Of a stretch of 64,000 nt of DNA, positions 17,641 to 26,806 are shown piece after piece (the first letter of the stretch is position 1; the number at the start of each line of letters is the position of its first letter). The position numbers and the translations under genes were made by a program. Under the pieces are notes generated by a model, which saw only the letters and a list, made by a program, of their open reading frames with translations, did no database searches and was not told the DNA's origin. The stretch is from contig NZ_LMOB01000001.1 of the NCBI RefSeq assembly GCF_001423185.1, positions 2,401,889 through 2,465,888 of the forward strand, given 5' to 3'. Source of the DNA: Plantibacter sp. Leaf314 (GTDB taxonomy: Bacteria > Actinomycetota > Actinomycetes > Actinomycetales > Microbacteriaceae).

Positions 17641-17713
17641 GCAGCAGGAGATCCGCCTGCGAGCAGGAGGCCCTCCGGCGATCGGTCCTCCTGCGGCGCA
17701 GATCTCCTGCTGC
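17641..17713. terminator. Nested bidirectional terminator
   Basis: Outer 13-bp arms at 17641-17653 and 17701-17713 and inner 8-bp arms at 17663-17670 and 17687-17694, between the convergent M18 and NYN genes. Confidence 0.7.
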
Positions 17714-17723
17714 CAGGTCAGGC

Positions 17724-18824
17724 TCAGCCCAGTTCGCGCAACCGCAGTCGTCGCCCGTCGGGGCTCGCTTCGGGGTTCACCTCGACGAGGTCCGACCGTG
17801 AGTTGATGAAGTCGCTGAACGAGCGGTGGCCGAGGGGCTTCTCCTTGAACGCCGGATCCATGCGGATCATCTGGTTCTTCACCTCGGCGTTCAGCAGCCA
17901 GTCCTCGTCGTCGTTCTTGGCGTGCACGAGGCGGAGTGCGCGCACGAGCAGTTCGGTCGCGGCGCGCTGGGCGTCGGGGCCGGAGGGGTCGGCCGTCTCC
18001 TCGTCCACGTCGTCCAGGTCATCGGCGTCGCGGTGGCTGAAGACCGGTTCGGTGAACAGGCCGCCGATCCGAGGCGGTGCCTGCGTCGCGGGCGCGTCGG
18101 GCGTCGTGGCCGCAGCGGAGGAGGCGCGTCGACGCCCACCGGACTTCGATGCTGCCTTCGGGGTCTCTTCGGCGGAGGTCTCCGCCTTGGCGCCGGACGC
18201 CGTGGCGTCGACGGCGGCAGGGGTGCGCGGTGTCCTGCTGACGACGGGGCGGACGATGCCTGGCAGGTCGTCGTAGTCCGAGAACTCGTCGCACGCGGCC
18301 ATGAGCGCCCGGCTCGTCGCGCCGGCCACGCCGATGCCGATCACGTGGCGTCCGAGACGGCGGCAGCGCTGGGCGAGGGAGATGTAGTCGGAGTCACCCG
18401 CGACGATGACGATGTGCGTGAGGTCCGGCAGACGGAAGAGGTCCTCGACGACGTCGACCGCGAGGCGGATGTCCGCTCCGTTCTTCATCGCCTTGGTCGT
18501 CGGGAACATCTGGGTGAGGTCGACGGCGCGGTCGACGAGGTCCTTCTGGTAGGCCGAGTTGACGGGCTCCGACCAGTCGGCGTACGAGCGGCTGATGACG
18601 ATGTTGCCGAACGAGGACGTGTAGTCGAGGATCGCCCCGACGTCGACGCGGGCCGCCTGGAGGCGCTCCGAGATCTCGTCGCCCTCCGGTGCTGCCGATG
18701 GCACGTGGGAACGTGCGCGATCGCGGCTGAACGCCGCCTTCCCGTAGAGCTGGTTGTAGCGCGAGATGACGATGTTGTCGAAGTCGATGTAGACCGCGAC
18801 TCTGGGCGTTCCGGTTTCTGCCAT
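17724..18824 (-). CDS. NYN-domain (LabA/PIN-like) nuclease with OST-HTH domain
   Basis: 366 residues. The N-terminal NYN domain (about 1-165) shows the acidic residues of a PIN-like RNase site: Asp14 and Asp16 in YIDFDN, Asp118 in NGADIR, Asp124, and Asp144/Asp146 in AGDSDY. A low-complexity Ala/Thr/Ser linker follows. The C-terminal ~80 residues look like an OST-HTH/LOTUS RNA-binding domain (ending RSFSDFINSRSDLVEV). It is probably an RNA-binding ribonuclease; the target is unknown. GGAGGA precedes the ATG. It lies 66 bp downstream of the SulP gene on the same strand. Confidence 0.85.
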   Translation of the reverse strand: MAETGTPRVAVYIDFDNIVISRYNQLYGKAAFSRDRARSHVPSAAPEGDEISERLQAARVDVGAILDYTSSFGNIVISRSYADWSEPVNSAYQKDLVDRAVDLTQMFPTTKAMKNGADIRLAVDVVEDLFRLPDLTHIVIVAGDSDYISLAQRCRRLGRHVIGIGVAGATSRALMAACDEFSDYDDLPGIVRPVVSRTPRTPAAVDATASGAKAETSAEETPKAASKSGGRRRASSAAATTPDAPATQAPPRIGGLFTEPVFSHRDADDLDDVDEETADPSGPDAQRAATELLVRALRLVHAKNDDEDWLLNAEVKNQMIRMDPAFKEKPLGHRSFSDFINSRSDLVEVNPEASPDGRRLRLRELG

Positions 18825-18890
18825 ACCCCCATCATCCTCCGACGCCCTGCGAATCGGCGACTCCGGAGCCGTCCTGACGGGCCCCCTGGC

Positions 18891-20390
18891 TCAGAGGTGG
18901 CCGGTGAGCTTCCCGTGGAAGGCCGAGCTGCGCTCGTCGAGGCCGGTGAACACGACCTGTTTGCCGTGTTCGGCGTACTTCTCCTGCACGGAGTCGAGGA
19001 CGGCCACGCTCGAGGCGTCCCAGATCTGGGAGGCGGTGAAGTCGACGACGACGTCCGCGGGGTCCGCGGCGTAGTCGAACTGCTCGACGAGGTCGTTGCT
19101 GCTCCCGAAGAACAGCGGGCCGATGACGGTGTAGCGCACGGAGCCGCCGTCCGCCGCCGGCACCCGACGGACCCGGATGACGTGGGCGACCCGACGGGCG
19201 AACAGCACCATCGCGAGGACCGCGCCCGCGGCGACGCCGATCGCGAGGTTGTGCGTGATCACCACGACGGCGACGGTCACGACCATGACGAGCGTCTCCG
19301 GGATCGGCATCCGCCGCAGGGTCGCCGGGCGCACGCTGTGCCAGTTCACGGTCTTGATCGCGACGATCATCATGACCGCGGCGAGGGCGACCATCGGGAT
19401 CTGCGCCATCACGGGGCTGAGCGCCGTCACGAGCAGGAGGAGGAAGATCCCGGCGACGAAGGTCGAGATCCGGGTCCTGGCCCGACCGAGCTTCACGTTG
19501 ACGACGGTCTGGCCGATCATGGCACACCCGGCGATCCCGCCATACCAACCGGCGAGGATGTTGGCGACGCCGAGCGCCCACGACTCGCGCCCCTTCGACG
19601 ACGTCGTGTCCGTGATGTCGTCGACGAGCTTCGCGGTGAGCAGCGTCTCCATCAGTCCCACGAACGCCACGCTCAGGGCGGTCGGCCAGATGATCCCGAG
19701 CGTCTCGAGGTTCAGGGGGACGAGGAGTGCCGTGAGGCCGGGCAGCCCGCCGGAGACGTCACCCTGATCACCGACGGTCGGGACGGCCGCGTGGGCGATC
19801 ATCGTGATCGCGGTGACCACGACGATCGCGACGAGCGGCGCGGGCACCGCCGTGGTGAGCTTCGGCAGCAGGAGCACGATGAGCACCGTGACGACGAAGA
19901 GCGGGTACACGAGCCACGGGACGCCCAGCAGGTGGGGCACCTGGGCGACGAAGATGAGGATGCCGAGCGCGTTGACGAAGCCGATCATCACGGAGCGCGG
20001 GATGAAGCGCATGAGCCGCGAGAGCCCGGTGACCCCGAAGAGGATCTGGATGAGCCCGGCGAGGACGACCGCGGGCAGCAGGTACTCGACGCCCTGCTCC
20101 TTCACGAGCGGTGCGACGACGAGCGCGACGGCTCCGGCGGCGGCCGTGATCATGGCCGGGCGACCACCGAGGATCGACATCGAGATCGCGAGGACGACCG
20201 AGGCGATGAGGCTCACCTTGGGGTCGACGCCGGCGATGATGGAGAAGGAGATGACCTCGGGGATGAGCGCGAGCGTGGTCACGATCCCCGCGAGGATCTC
20301 GACGCTGAACGCCTTCGGGTTGCGCAGGGTCGCGATGACGCCGGGGCTCGGGCGGACGGCGGTGCGCATGGGCGCGTCGGGCTGACTCAC
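18891..20390 (-). CDS. SulP-family inorganic anion transporter with STAS domain
   Basis: 499 residues: a membrane core of 10-14 helices in SulP style (EILAGIVTTLALIPEVISFSI near the N-terminus, then GGRPAMITAAAGAVALVVAP) and a C-terminal STAS domain from about residue 410 (VVVDFTASQIWDASSVAVLDSV). It imports sulfate, bicarbonate or another oxyanion by symport; no carbonic anhydrase or sulfate-assimilation gene adjoins it to decide. GTG start at 20390 with a -10 box 6 nt upstream. Confidence 0.92.
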   Translation of the reverse strand: MSQPDAPMRTAVRPSPGVIATLRNPKAFSVEILAGIVTTLALIPEVISFSIIAGVDPKVSLIASVVLAISMSILGGRPAMITAAAGAVALVVAPLVKEQGVEYLLPAVVLAGLIQILFGVTGLSRLMRFIPRSVMIGFVNALGILIFVAQVPHLLGVPWLVYPLFVVTVLIVLLLPKLTTAVPAPLVAIVVVTAITMIAHAAVPTVGDQGDVSGGLPGLTALLVPLNLETLGIIWPTALSVAFVGLMETLLTAKLVDDITDTTSSKGRESWALGVANILAGWYGGIAGCAMIGQTVVNVKLGRARTRISTFVAGIFLLLLVTALSPVMAQIPMVALAAVMMIVAIKTVNWHSVRPATLRRMPIPETLVMVVTVAVVVITHNLAIGVAAGAVLAMVLFARRVAHVIRVRRVPAADGGSVRYTVIGPLFFGSSNDLVEQFDYAADPADVVVDFTASQIWDASSVAVLDSVQEKYAEHGKQVVFTGLDERSSAFHGKLTGHL

Positions 20391-20396
20391 CGTGCC

Positions 20397-20402
20397 AGCC
20401 TA
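20397..20402 (-). promoter_or_regulatory. -10 box (TAGGCT), leaderless GTG start of SulP gene
   Basis: TAGGCT on the minus strand, 6 nt before the GTG at 20390. Confidence 0.5.
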
Positions 20403-20412
20403 GGCTCGTTCG

Positions 20413-20488
20413 CAGCTCAGGACGCACCGGGCGAGTCGCCGCCGATGTGGCCGGACGGGCCGCGACCCGCGGCGACGGTCCTGAGCTG
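20413..20488 (-). terminator. Nested inverted repeat after the M24B peptidase gene
   Basis: Outer 11-bp arms at 20413-20423 and 20478-20488, inner 7-bp arms at 20435-20441 and 20470-20476. It begins 12 bp past the peptidase stop and lies ahead of the SulP promoter, so it probably separates the two transcripts. Confidence 0.6.
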
Positions 20489-20499
20489 TGAACCGAGGG

Positions 20500-21912
20500 T
20501 CACCCCCGCAGCCAGGCCTCGAGTCCGTCCGCGCTGATCGGCAGTGCCGACGAGAGCACCTCGTGGCCCGTCGGGGTCACGAGCAGGTCGTCCTCGATGC
20601 GGACCCCGATCCCGCGCAGCTCGGGCGGGACCGTCAGGTCGTTCGCGTGGAAGTACAGCCCGGGCTCGACGGTCAGCACCGCTCCCGGCTGCAACGGCTC
20701 GTCGAGGTAGCGTTCGTCGCCGATGCGGGCGCAGTCGTGGACGTCGAGACCGAGGTGGTGCCCGGTGCCGCTCGGCAGGTAGCGGCGATGCTGCTGACCG
20801 TTCGGGGACATCGCCTCGTCGACCGAGACCTGCAGGATCCCGAGCTCGACGAGGCTGGTCGCGACGTGCTCGTAGGCGGTGTTGCGCATCTCGAGGAACG
20901 AGCGTCCCGGGCCGACCTGGGCCATGGCCGCCCGGTGGGCGCGTTCCACGTGGTCGTGCACCTCGCGCTGGGCGGTGGTGAACGTCCCGCCGGCCGGGAA
21001 GGTGCGCGTGACGTCCGCGGTGTAGAGCGATCGGGCCTCGACCCCCGCGTCCATGAGGATGAGGCGCTCGGGCAGCACCGGACCGTCGCACCGGGTCCAG
21101 TGCAGGGTGGGGGCGTGAGGGCCGCTGCCGATGATGGTGGAGTAGCCGACGCCGTTCCCGAAGGTGCGGGCATGGCGCTCGAAGGTCGACTGCAGCCAGC
21201 GTTCGCCACCGAAGTCGATCGCGGCGGGCAGCTCGTGCACGACCGAGCGGAACCCGCCGACCGTCGCGTCCACCGCCGCTCGCAGCTGCCCGATCTCCCA
21301 CTCGTCCTTGACGAGCTTCGCCGCGGACAGGGCGACGAGCAGTTCGCGGGAGGCGCCGAAGCGACCGTCGACACGGGGTTCCGCTGCTCCTGCCCTGGCT
21401 GCCTCGCTCGGAACGAGCGCGAGCGCCTCGTCCAGGGCCTCCAGGGACCGCACCTCGACCTCGAGTGCCTCGGCCCACTGCCGGAGTCCGGCGGACGGCC
21501 CGATCCAGAGCTCGCCGCGCATGGCGTCCGCGTAGAACGCCTCCTCACCGGGGCCGACCGGCTCCGGCAGGAACAGCGTCGCGTCATGACCGCCCGCGGT
21601 CGGGCGCATGATCAGGACGGCGCCCTCGGCCTGACAGGACGTCAACCACACGAAGTCGCTGTCCGGACGGAACGGGAACTCGGTGTCGTTCGCACGGGTG
21701 ACGGCGCGCCCGGCGGTGACCACGATCCAACGACCGGCGAACTGGGCGCCGAGGATCGCGCGGTGTCGTCCGGCGGCAGCACCGGCGCCCTCCGCGAGGT
21801 CGACGGAGCGGTCGACCTCGCCCCAGCCGCTCGCCAGGAAGTCCCGGAAGACGTCGTCCTGGGGGAGTGGCTGCGTGCGAGGGTCACGGAATTCGATGCT
21901 GTCTGGACACAT
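20500..21912 (-). CDS. pepP: Xaa-Pro aminopeptidase (M24B)
   Basis: Cytoplasmic dimetal enzyme that cleaves the residue preceding proline at peptide N-termini. 470 residues: an N-terminal creatinase-like domain (about 1-190) and a pita-bread catalytic domain with metal-ligand motifs LMDAGVEARSLYTADVTRTFP (two Asp), GTGHHLGLDVHD (His), LTVEPGLYF (Glu) and GIGVRIEDDLLV (Glu). ATG at 21912. It complements the M18 aminopeptidase nearby in peptide breakdown. Confidence 0.93.
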   Translation of the reverse strand: MCPDSIEFRDPRTQPLPQDDVFRDFLASGWGEVDRSVDLAEGAGAAAGRHRAILGAQFAGRWIVVTAGRAVTRANDTEFPFRPDSDFVWLTSCQAEGAVLIMRPTAGGHDATLFLPEPVGPGEEAFYADAMRGELWIGPSAGLRQWAEALEVEVRSLEALDEALALVPSEAARAGAAEPRVDGRFGASRELLVALSAAKLVKDEWEIGQLRAAVDATVGGFRSVVHELPAAIDFGGERWLQSTFERHARTFGNGVGYSTIIGSGPHAPTLHWTRCDGPVLPERLILMDAGVEARSLYTADVTRTFPAGGTFTTAQREVHDHVERAHRAAMAQVGPGRSFLEMRNTAYEHVATSLVELGILQVSVDEAMSPNGQQHRRYLPSGTGHHLGLDVHDCARIGDERYLDEPLQPGAVLTVEPGLYFHANDLTVPPELRGIGVRIEDDLLVTPTGHEVLSSALPISADGLEAWLRG

Positions 21913-22057
21913 GGAGATCAGTTAGCCACCGTGGGTGGACGGCGTCAAGGCGACGCGGTACCACGCAGCGGAACATCCTGTCCGGTCCGCCGGAACCGAC
22001 GTTTCGTCCCGAAGGTCGGGCGACGACCGTGGTGTCAGTGGACGGATCGTCGACGGA

Positions 22058-22087
22058 TTGACACCTGTTCGGGCCCCTCCGCACAAT
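22058..22087 (+). promoter_or_regulatory. Promoter TTGACA-N18-CACAAT
   Basis: -35 at 22058-22063 and -10 at 22082-22087. The -10 overlaps an ATG at 22086 and ends 7 nt before the ATG at 22095, suggesting a leaderless message from the latter. Confidence 0.5.
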
Positions 22088-22094
22088 GATCGGC

Positions 22095-22478
22095 ATGACA
22101 GGAACCGCCGATGCCGGCACCACCACCCCGCTCGATGTCGACCTCGATGCGCGGGTGTTCGACATGGTGTCCTCGTCGGCGAGTGTCGTCGACGCCGACG
22201 CCCCGACCCGCTTCGTCTACCACGAGGCGCACGGGGTGCTGTGGGGGGAGTACGTCGGCGACACGGTCTCCGTCGGGCGGTTCTGCGGCGTCCGGACGGG
22301 CGAGCGGATCGACATCTCGTTCGTCCACCGCAACCGTGCCGGAGACCGCACCACGAGGGGCGAGGCCAGCTCGATCATCTCCCGTGGCGAGGATGGCGCA
22401 TTGATCCTCACGGAGGACTTCATCGGCCCCGACGGCCAGGCCCACGTCAGTGTGTGCCGGGAGATCGTCGCGGCCTGA
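22095..22478 (+). CDS. Small conserved protein of unknown function
   Basis: 127 residues, soluble and rich in predicted beta strands. The core pattern FVYHEAHGVLWGEYVGDTVSVGRFCGV followed by IDISFVHRN resembles small bacterial proteins that databases often label, without proof, as N-acetylglutamate synthase. No catalytic residues can be named. A start at 22086 would add three residues but conflicts with the -10 box. The neighbouring Lrp gene converges on it. Confidence 0.65.
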   Translation: MTGTADAGTTTPLDVDLDARVFDMVSSSASVVDADAPTRFVYHEAHGVLWGEYVGDTVSVGRFCGVRTGERIDISFVHRNRAGDRTTRGEASSIISRGEDGALILTEDFIGPDGQAHVSVCREIVAA

Positions 22479-22511
22479 CGACTCCGCGCGAGGTCGGCGC
22501 GGCTCCGGTCG

Positions 22512-23072
22512 TCAGCGCCCGCGTCGCTCAGGAACCCGCTGAGCCCGTTCGTCGCTCGTGCGGACGAACCGCGTCATGCCGAAGCGCTCGCCGGAGTCCT
22601 CGACGCTCGTCCGCTCCGACCGCGCCATGCGCAGCGACACGTCCGAGCGTTCCTCGTCCATGAGGAACACGGTGGTCGTGGCCTTGATCGACGGCCACTG
22701 GGCGAGCCTCGTGGCGACGAGCTCGTGGATCGCCGCGACGTCGGGGGCGCGGATGAGCATCATGGCGTCGTGCTCGCCGGTGGTGACCGCGAAGTACTCC
22801 AACTCGGGGACCGAGGAGAGCCGCGCGCGGAAGTCCGCCCACTGGCTCTGCCGCAGGGTGATGAACACCATCGCCGCAACGCCGAGCCCGACGGTCGCCG
22901 GTTCGATGTCGGCGTGGACGCCCTTCAGCACGCCGGCCCTGACCATCGCCTCGTACCGCGCGTAGGCGTTCGAGCGCGAGATCCCGAGGTGCTCGGCGAG
23001 GGCGGCGACCGAGGCCCGGCCGTCCTCGCGCAGGAGCTCCAACATGCGGATGTGGGTGTCGTCGAGTTGCAT
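22512..23072 (-). CDS. Lrp/AsnC-family transcriptional regulator
   Basis: 186 residues. N-terminal winged helix (DTHIRMLELLREDGRASVAALAEHLGISRSNAYARYEAM) and a C-terminal RAM/AsnC ligand domain (AAMVFITLRQS... YFAVTTGEHDAMMLI), which senses amino acids in this family. The C-terminal tail after about residue 150 is basic and unlike the family. TTGGAG precedes the ATG at 23072; the longer frame lacks support. Divergent from ABC importer I, whose operon it probably controls in response to an amino acid. Confidence 0.88.
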   Translation of the reverse strand: MQLDDTHIRMLELLREDGRASVAALAEHLGISRSNAYARYEAMVRAGVLKGVHADIEPATVGLGVAAMVFITLRQSQWADFRARLSSVPELEYFAVTTGEHDAMMLIRAPDVAAIHELVATRLAQWPSIKATTTVFLMDEERSDVSLRMARSERTSVEDSGERFGMTRFVRTSDERAQRVPERRGR

Positions 23073-23181
23073 CGAATGCTCCAAACGTCCAGATTCAGCG
23101 GTGGTCCTGGCGGCTGATTGAGAGGATATGCCAATTCGCGCCCGAGATCGAGACAATTCTTCTTTGGTAACGGCTTGTAGA

Positions 23182-23211
23182 TTGACGAATGATCGCTGAT
23201 GACACTACTTT
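23182..23211 (+). promoter_or_regulatory. Promoter TTGACG-N18-TACTTT of ABC importer I
   Basis: -35 at 23182-23187 and -10 at 23206-23211, about 35 bp ahead of the TTG start at 23247. Confidence 0.5.
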
Positions 23212-23246
23212 CAGCTCATCCCTCCAAGCAGATAAGGAGCTCCACC

Positions 23247-24830
23247 TTGTCACGATCCTTCAGCCGCACCAGTCGGCGCGGCATGGCGGCCCTCGGCCTC
23301 GCCCTCGCCGCCGGCCTCGCGCTCGCCGCCTGCTCCCCCTCAGGTGGCTCCGACTCCTCGGCAGGCAAGTCGCTCGTCGTCGACGCGTCCTTCGACCTCA
23401 AGACCGCCGACCCGAACCGCGAGTACGAGACGACCGGCTCGATCGTCGCGAAGGCGCTCTACGAGACGTTGCTCACCTTCAAGGGTGACGACGTGACCGC
23501 TCCCGTCGACGGCCTCGCGAGTTACGAGATGAACGCCGACAACACGGTGATGACGCTCACGATGAAGGACGGGAAGAAGTTCTCCGACGGATCCGACGTG
23601 ACCGTCGACGACGCCGTGTTCTCGCTGCAGCGCGTCCAGGGCGTGAAGGGCAACCCGTCCTTCCTCCTCGACGGCGTCACGATCGAGAAGACCTCGGACA
23701 CGACCCTCACGCTCACCTCGGCGACGCCGAACCCCGCGCTGCCCTTCATCCTCCCGAACCCGGCCCTCGGTGTGGTCAACAAGAAGGTCGTCGAGGAGAA
23801 CGGCGGCACCGCTACCGCCGACGACGCCGCCGAGTCCTTCCTGAACACGACGTCCGCCGGCTCCGGCCCGTACAAGCTCGAGTCCTTCGACGCCGCCTCA
23901 CAGGTCGTCTTCACGGCGAACCCGGAGTACACCGGCACGAAGCCCGCCTACGAGCGCGTCGTCCTCCGGAACGTGCAGGGACCCACGCAGAAGCTCAACG
24001 TGGAGGCCGGTGACTCGCAGGTCGCCCTCGACCTCAACCCCGACCAGGTCGCCGAACTCGACGACTCGAAGGTCAAGATCATCGCGAACCCCTCGCGGTA
24101 CATGATCTTCCTCCTGCTCAACCAGGACCCCGCGGTCAGCGACATCACGAGCAACCCGAAGTTCCTCGAAGCCGTCAAGCTCGGCATCGACTACGACAAG
24201 ATCGTCGACCTCGCCGGTGACGGTTCGGTCCGCCCCGGCGGGTTCATCCCGTCGATCTTCAACGGTGCGCTCGACGCGGCCGACGGCAACCAGTTCGACG
24301 CCGACGCCGCGAAGGCGGCGCTGAAGGAGTCCGGCTACGCGGGGGAGGCGGTCACCCTCAACTTCCCCAACGACATCACCGTGCAGGGCCTCTCGCTCCA
24401 GAGCATCGCCGAGTCCGTCCAGGCGCAGCTGAAGTCGGTCGGCATCACCGTCACGCTCGCCCCGGCGCCGGTCGCCACCGAGCTCGACGCCTACCGGGAC
24501 GGCAAGGAGACCGTCGGCCTCTGGTACTGGGGCCCGGACTTCCCGGACCCGTCCAACTACCTCGCGTTCACCCCGGGTGAGCTCGTCGGCCTCCGTGCCG
24601 GCTGGGCGGCAGGCGCCGACCCGACCGTGACGGACCTGGCGAACGCCGCGCTCGCCGCGACCGACACGGACGCCCGTGCCGCCGCGTACCAGGAGCTCCA
24701 GAAGGCGCAGAACGCGAGCGGACCGTTCATCCCGCTCCTGCAGCCGGCGCAGAACGTGGTCACCGCGACCACGATCACCGAGGTTCCGCTGAACCCGACG
24801 TGGACCGTCGATCTTGCCGGAATCAAGTAG
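23247..24830 (+). CDS. ABC importer I: peptide-type substrate-binding lipoprotein
   Basis: SBP_bac_5 (DppA/OppA) family lipoprotein that captures peptides or similar solutes outside the membrane. I place the start at a TTG (23247): AAGGAG sits 7 nt before it and it directly precedes a lipoprotein signal (basic SRSFSRTSRRG, hydrophobic core, LALAAC with Cys29). An ATG-like start further upstream at 23199 lacks a ribosome site. The body begins KSLVVDASFDLKTADPNREYETT, standard for the family. 527 residues. The next gene overlaps its end by 17 bp. Confidence 0.9.
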   Translation: MSRSFSRTSRRGMAALGLALAAGLALAACSPSGGSDSSAGKSLVVDASFDLKTADPNREYETTGSIVAKALYETLLTFKGDDVTAPVDGLASYEMNADNTVMTLTMKDGKKFSDGSDVTVDDAVFSLQRVQGVKGNPSFLLDGVTIEKTSDTTLTLTSATPNPALPFILPNPALGVVNKKVVEENGGTATADDAAESFLNTTSAGSGPYKLESFDAASQVVFTANPEYTGTKPAYERVVLRNVQGPTQKLNVEAGDSQVALDLNPDQVAELDDSKVKIIANPSRYMIFLLLNQDPAVSDITSNPKFLEAVKLGIDYDKIVDLAGDGSVRPGGFIPSIFNGALDAADGNQFDADAAKAALKESGYAGEAVTLNFPNDITVQGLSLQSIAESVQAQLKSVGITVTLAPAPVATELDAYRDGKETVGLWYWGPDFPDPSNYLAFTPGELVGLRAGWAAGADPTVTDLANAALAATDTDARAAAYQELQKAQNASGPFIPLLQPAQNVVTATTITEVPLNPTWTVDLAGIK

Positions 24831-25887
24831 CGTCGCACCGACGACGTCCAGCGCGCGAGCGGGTCTCCACCCGCTCGCGCGCTACCTCGGCATCCGGCTC
24901 GGCCTCACGGTCCTCCTGATGTTCGGGGTGACGCTCGTCACCTTCACGCTGACCAACCTCGTCCCCGCCGACCCGGTGCAGGCGGCCCTCGGCGAGCAGG
25001 CTGCGGCGGATCCGGCGATCGTGGCGCAGTTCCGCGAGAACGCCGGCCTCGACAAGCCGCTGCCCGTCCAGTACGTCACCTACGTCGCGAACCTGTTCCA
25101 GGGCGACCTCGGGACCTCGCAGCAGACCCGCGGCGCCGTCGCGGACGAACTCGGGCGGGCCTTCCCGGCGACCGCCGAGCTCGCGCTCACGGCCATCGTC
25201 ATCTCGATCATCATCGGCGTCGGCCTCGGCATGTGGGCCGCGCTCCGCCGGAAGACGATCACCGACCAGGTCATCCGCGTCGTGAGCCTCATCGGCATCT
25301 CGGTGCCGTCGTTCTGGCTCGCGCTCGTCGTCTACTTCGTCTTCTTCTCGCAGTTGCACTGGTTCCCGGGTTCGGGCCGCCTCTCGCCCGCCGCGATCCC
25401 GCCGCCCAAGGTCACGGGGATGTACACGATCGACGCCCTGCTCGCCGGGCAGTGGTCGACCTTCGGTGACGCGATCGCCCACCTGATCTTGCCCGCGTCC
25501 GTGCTCGCGCTCTACACGATCGGTCTGCTGACCCGCTTCGCGCGATCGGCGATCCTCGAGGTGCTCGACCTCGACTACGTGCGGGCGGCCCGGGCGAAGG
25601 GCCTGCCGGGGCACGTCGTCGTGACCAGGTACGTCCTCCGCGGGGCGCTCGTCCCGATCATCACCGTGCTCGGTGTGGCCTTCGGGTCGCTCCTGTCCGG
25701 CACGGTGCTCGTCGAGAAGGTGTACTCGTGGCACGGCCTCGGTGAGTACGCGTACTCGGCCGCGACCAAACTCGACCTGCCCGCGATCATGGGCGTCGGG
25801 CTCATCGTCGGCTTCGTGTACATCGGCCTGAACTTCCTCGTCGACGTGTTGTACGGCTTCATCGACCCGAGAGTGAGGGTGGCATGA
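24814..25887 (+). CDS. ABC importer I: permease (DppB type)
   Basis: 357 residues, six predicted helices, BPD_transp_1 domain. The cytoplasmic EAA-type loop is seen as YVRAARAKGLPGHVVVTRYVLRGALVPI, which docks the ATPases. The TTG at 24814 is the only upstream candidate that keeps the first helix (LGIRLGLTVLLMFGVTLVTF); it overlaps the binding-protein gene by 17 bp. Ends in the DppB-typical DVLYGFIDPRVRVA. Confidence 0.9.
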   Translation: MPESSSVAPTTSSARAGLHPLARYLGIRLGLTVLLMFGVTLVTFTLTNLVPADPVQAALGEQAAADPAIVAQFRENAGLDKPLPVQYVTYVANLFQGDLGTSQQTRGAVADELGRAFPATAELALTAIVISIIIGVGLGMWAALRRKTITDQVIRVVSLIGISVPSFWLALVVYFVFFSQLHWFPGSGRLSPAAIPPPKVTGMYTIDALLAGQWSTFGDAIAHLILPASVLALYTIGLLTRFARSAILEVLDLDYVRAARAKGLPGHVVVTRYVLRGALVPIITVLGVAFGSLLSGTVLVEKVYSWHGLGEYAYSAATKLDLPAIMGVGLIVGFVYIGLNFLVDVLYGFIDPRVRVA

Positions 25888-26765
25888 CCGACGTCCTCGC
25901 CGTCCAGACCAGGCGCAAGGGCCGCTTCCGCGTCTCGAAGCAGCTGCGCACCCCGCTCGCCGTCGCGGGTGGCGTCATCGTGCTCTTCTGGCTGCTCGTC
26001 GCGGTGCTCGCACCGTGGATCCGCCCGTTCGACCCGCTCGCGCAGGACTTCGACCGCCTGCAGGCACCGAGCGCCGAGCACTGGTTCGGCACCGACCAGG
26101 TGGGCCGTGACGTCCTGTCGCGAGTCATCAGCGGTGCCCAGGTCTCGATCCCGCTCGCCCTCATGCTCGTGGTCTTCGCCATGCTCATCGGGTCCCTGCT
26201 CGGGGCGATCGCCGGATACTTCGGCAAGGCGCTCGACGAGACGATCATGCGGATCGCCGACCTGGTGTTCGCGTTCCCGACGATCATCCTCGCGATGGTC
26301 ATCGCCGCCTCGCTCGGCCCGAGCCTCACGAACGCGGTCATCGCGATGCTCATCGTCTCCTGGCCGGCCTACGCCCGCGTCACCCGTTCGCTCGTCATCG
26401 GCGCGCGCGGTGCCGAATACGTCATCGCTGGCCGGCTGCTCGGCAACGGGCCGTTCACCTCGCTCGGCAAGGACATCCTGCCGAACGTCGTCTCGCCCGT
26501 CGTGGTCCTCGCGACCCTCGACGTCGGCACGGCCATCCTGTTGCTGTCCGGCCTGTCCTTCCTCGGTCTCGGCGCGGTGCCGCCGACGCCCGACTGGGGT
26601 GCGATGGTGTCAGACGGCGTGCAGAACTTCTCCTCCTGGTGGATCGCGGTCTTCCCGGGACTCGCCATCCTCACGGTGGTGCTCGCCTTCAACTTCCTCG
26701 GCGACGCCCTCCGCGACGCCCTCGACCCGCGCTCGCAGGAAGCCGTCCAGGGGCGTGCCCTGTGA
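25884..26765 (+). CDS. ABC importer I: permease (DppC type)
   Basis: 293 residues; N-terminal OppC_N helix followed by a BPD_transp_1 domain with five more helices. WFGTDQVGRDVLSRVISGAQ is the DppC hallmark, and GAEYVIAGRLLGNGPFTSLGKDILPNV is the EAA loop, somewhat divergent from the usual consensus. 4-nt overlap with the DppB-type gene shows tight coupling. Confidence 0.92.
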   Translation: MTDVLAVQTRRKGRFRVSKQLRTPLAVAGGVIVLFWLLVAVLAPWIRPFDPLAQDFDRLQAPSAEHWFGTDQVGRDVLSRVISGAQVSIPLALMLVVFAMLIGSLLGAIAGYFGKALDETIMRIADLVFAFPTIILAMVIAASLGPSLTNAVIAMLIVSWPAYARVTRSLVIGARGAEYVIAGRLLGNGPFTSLGKDILPNVVSPVVVLATLDVGTAILLLSGLSFLGLGAVPPTPDWGAMVSDGVQNFSSWWIAVFPGLAILTVVLAFNFLGDALRDALDPRSQEAVQGRAL

Positions 26766-26806
26766 GCGGCCGGCACGGCGGGACCGACGCACCGAAGGGA
26801 CACGAC

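Noticed and set aside
15514..20537. Two overlapping open frames of about 900 codons on the plus strand
   Set aside because: They run antisense to LssY_C, NYN and SulP genes and through the M18 gene in another frame; their products have no domain and biased composition.
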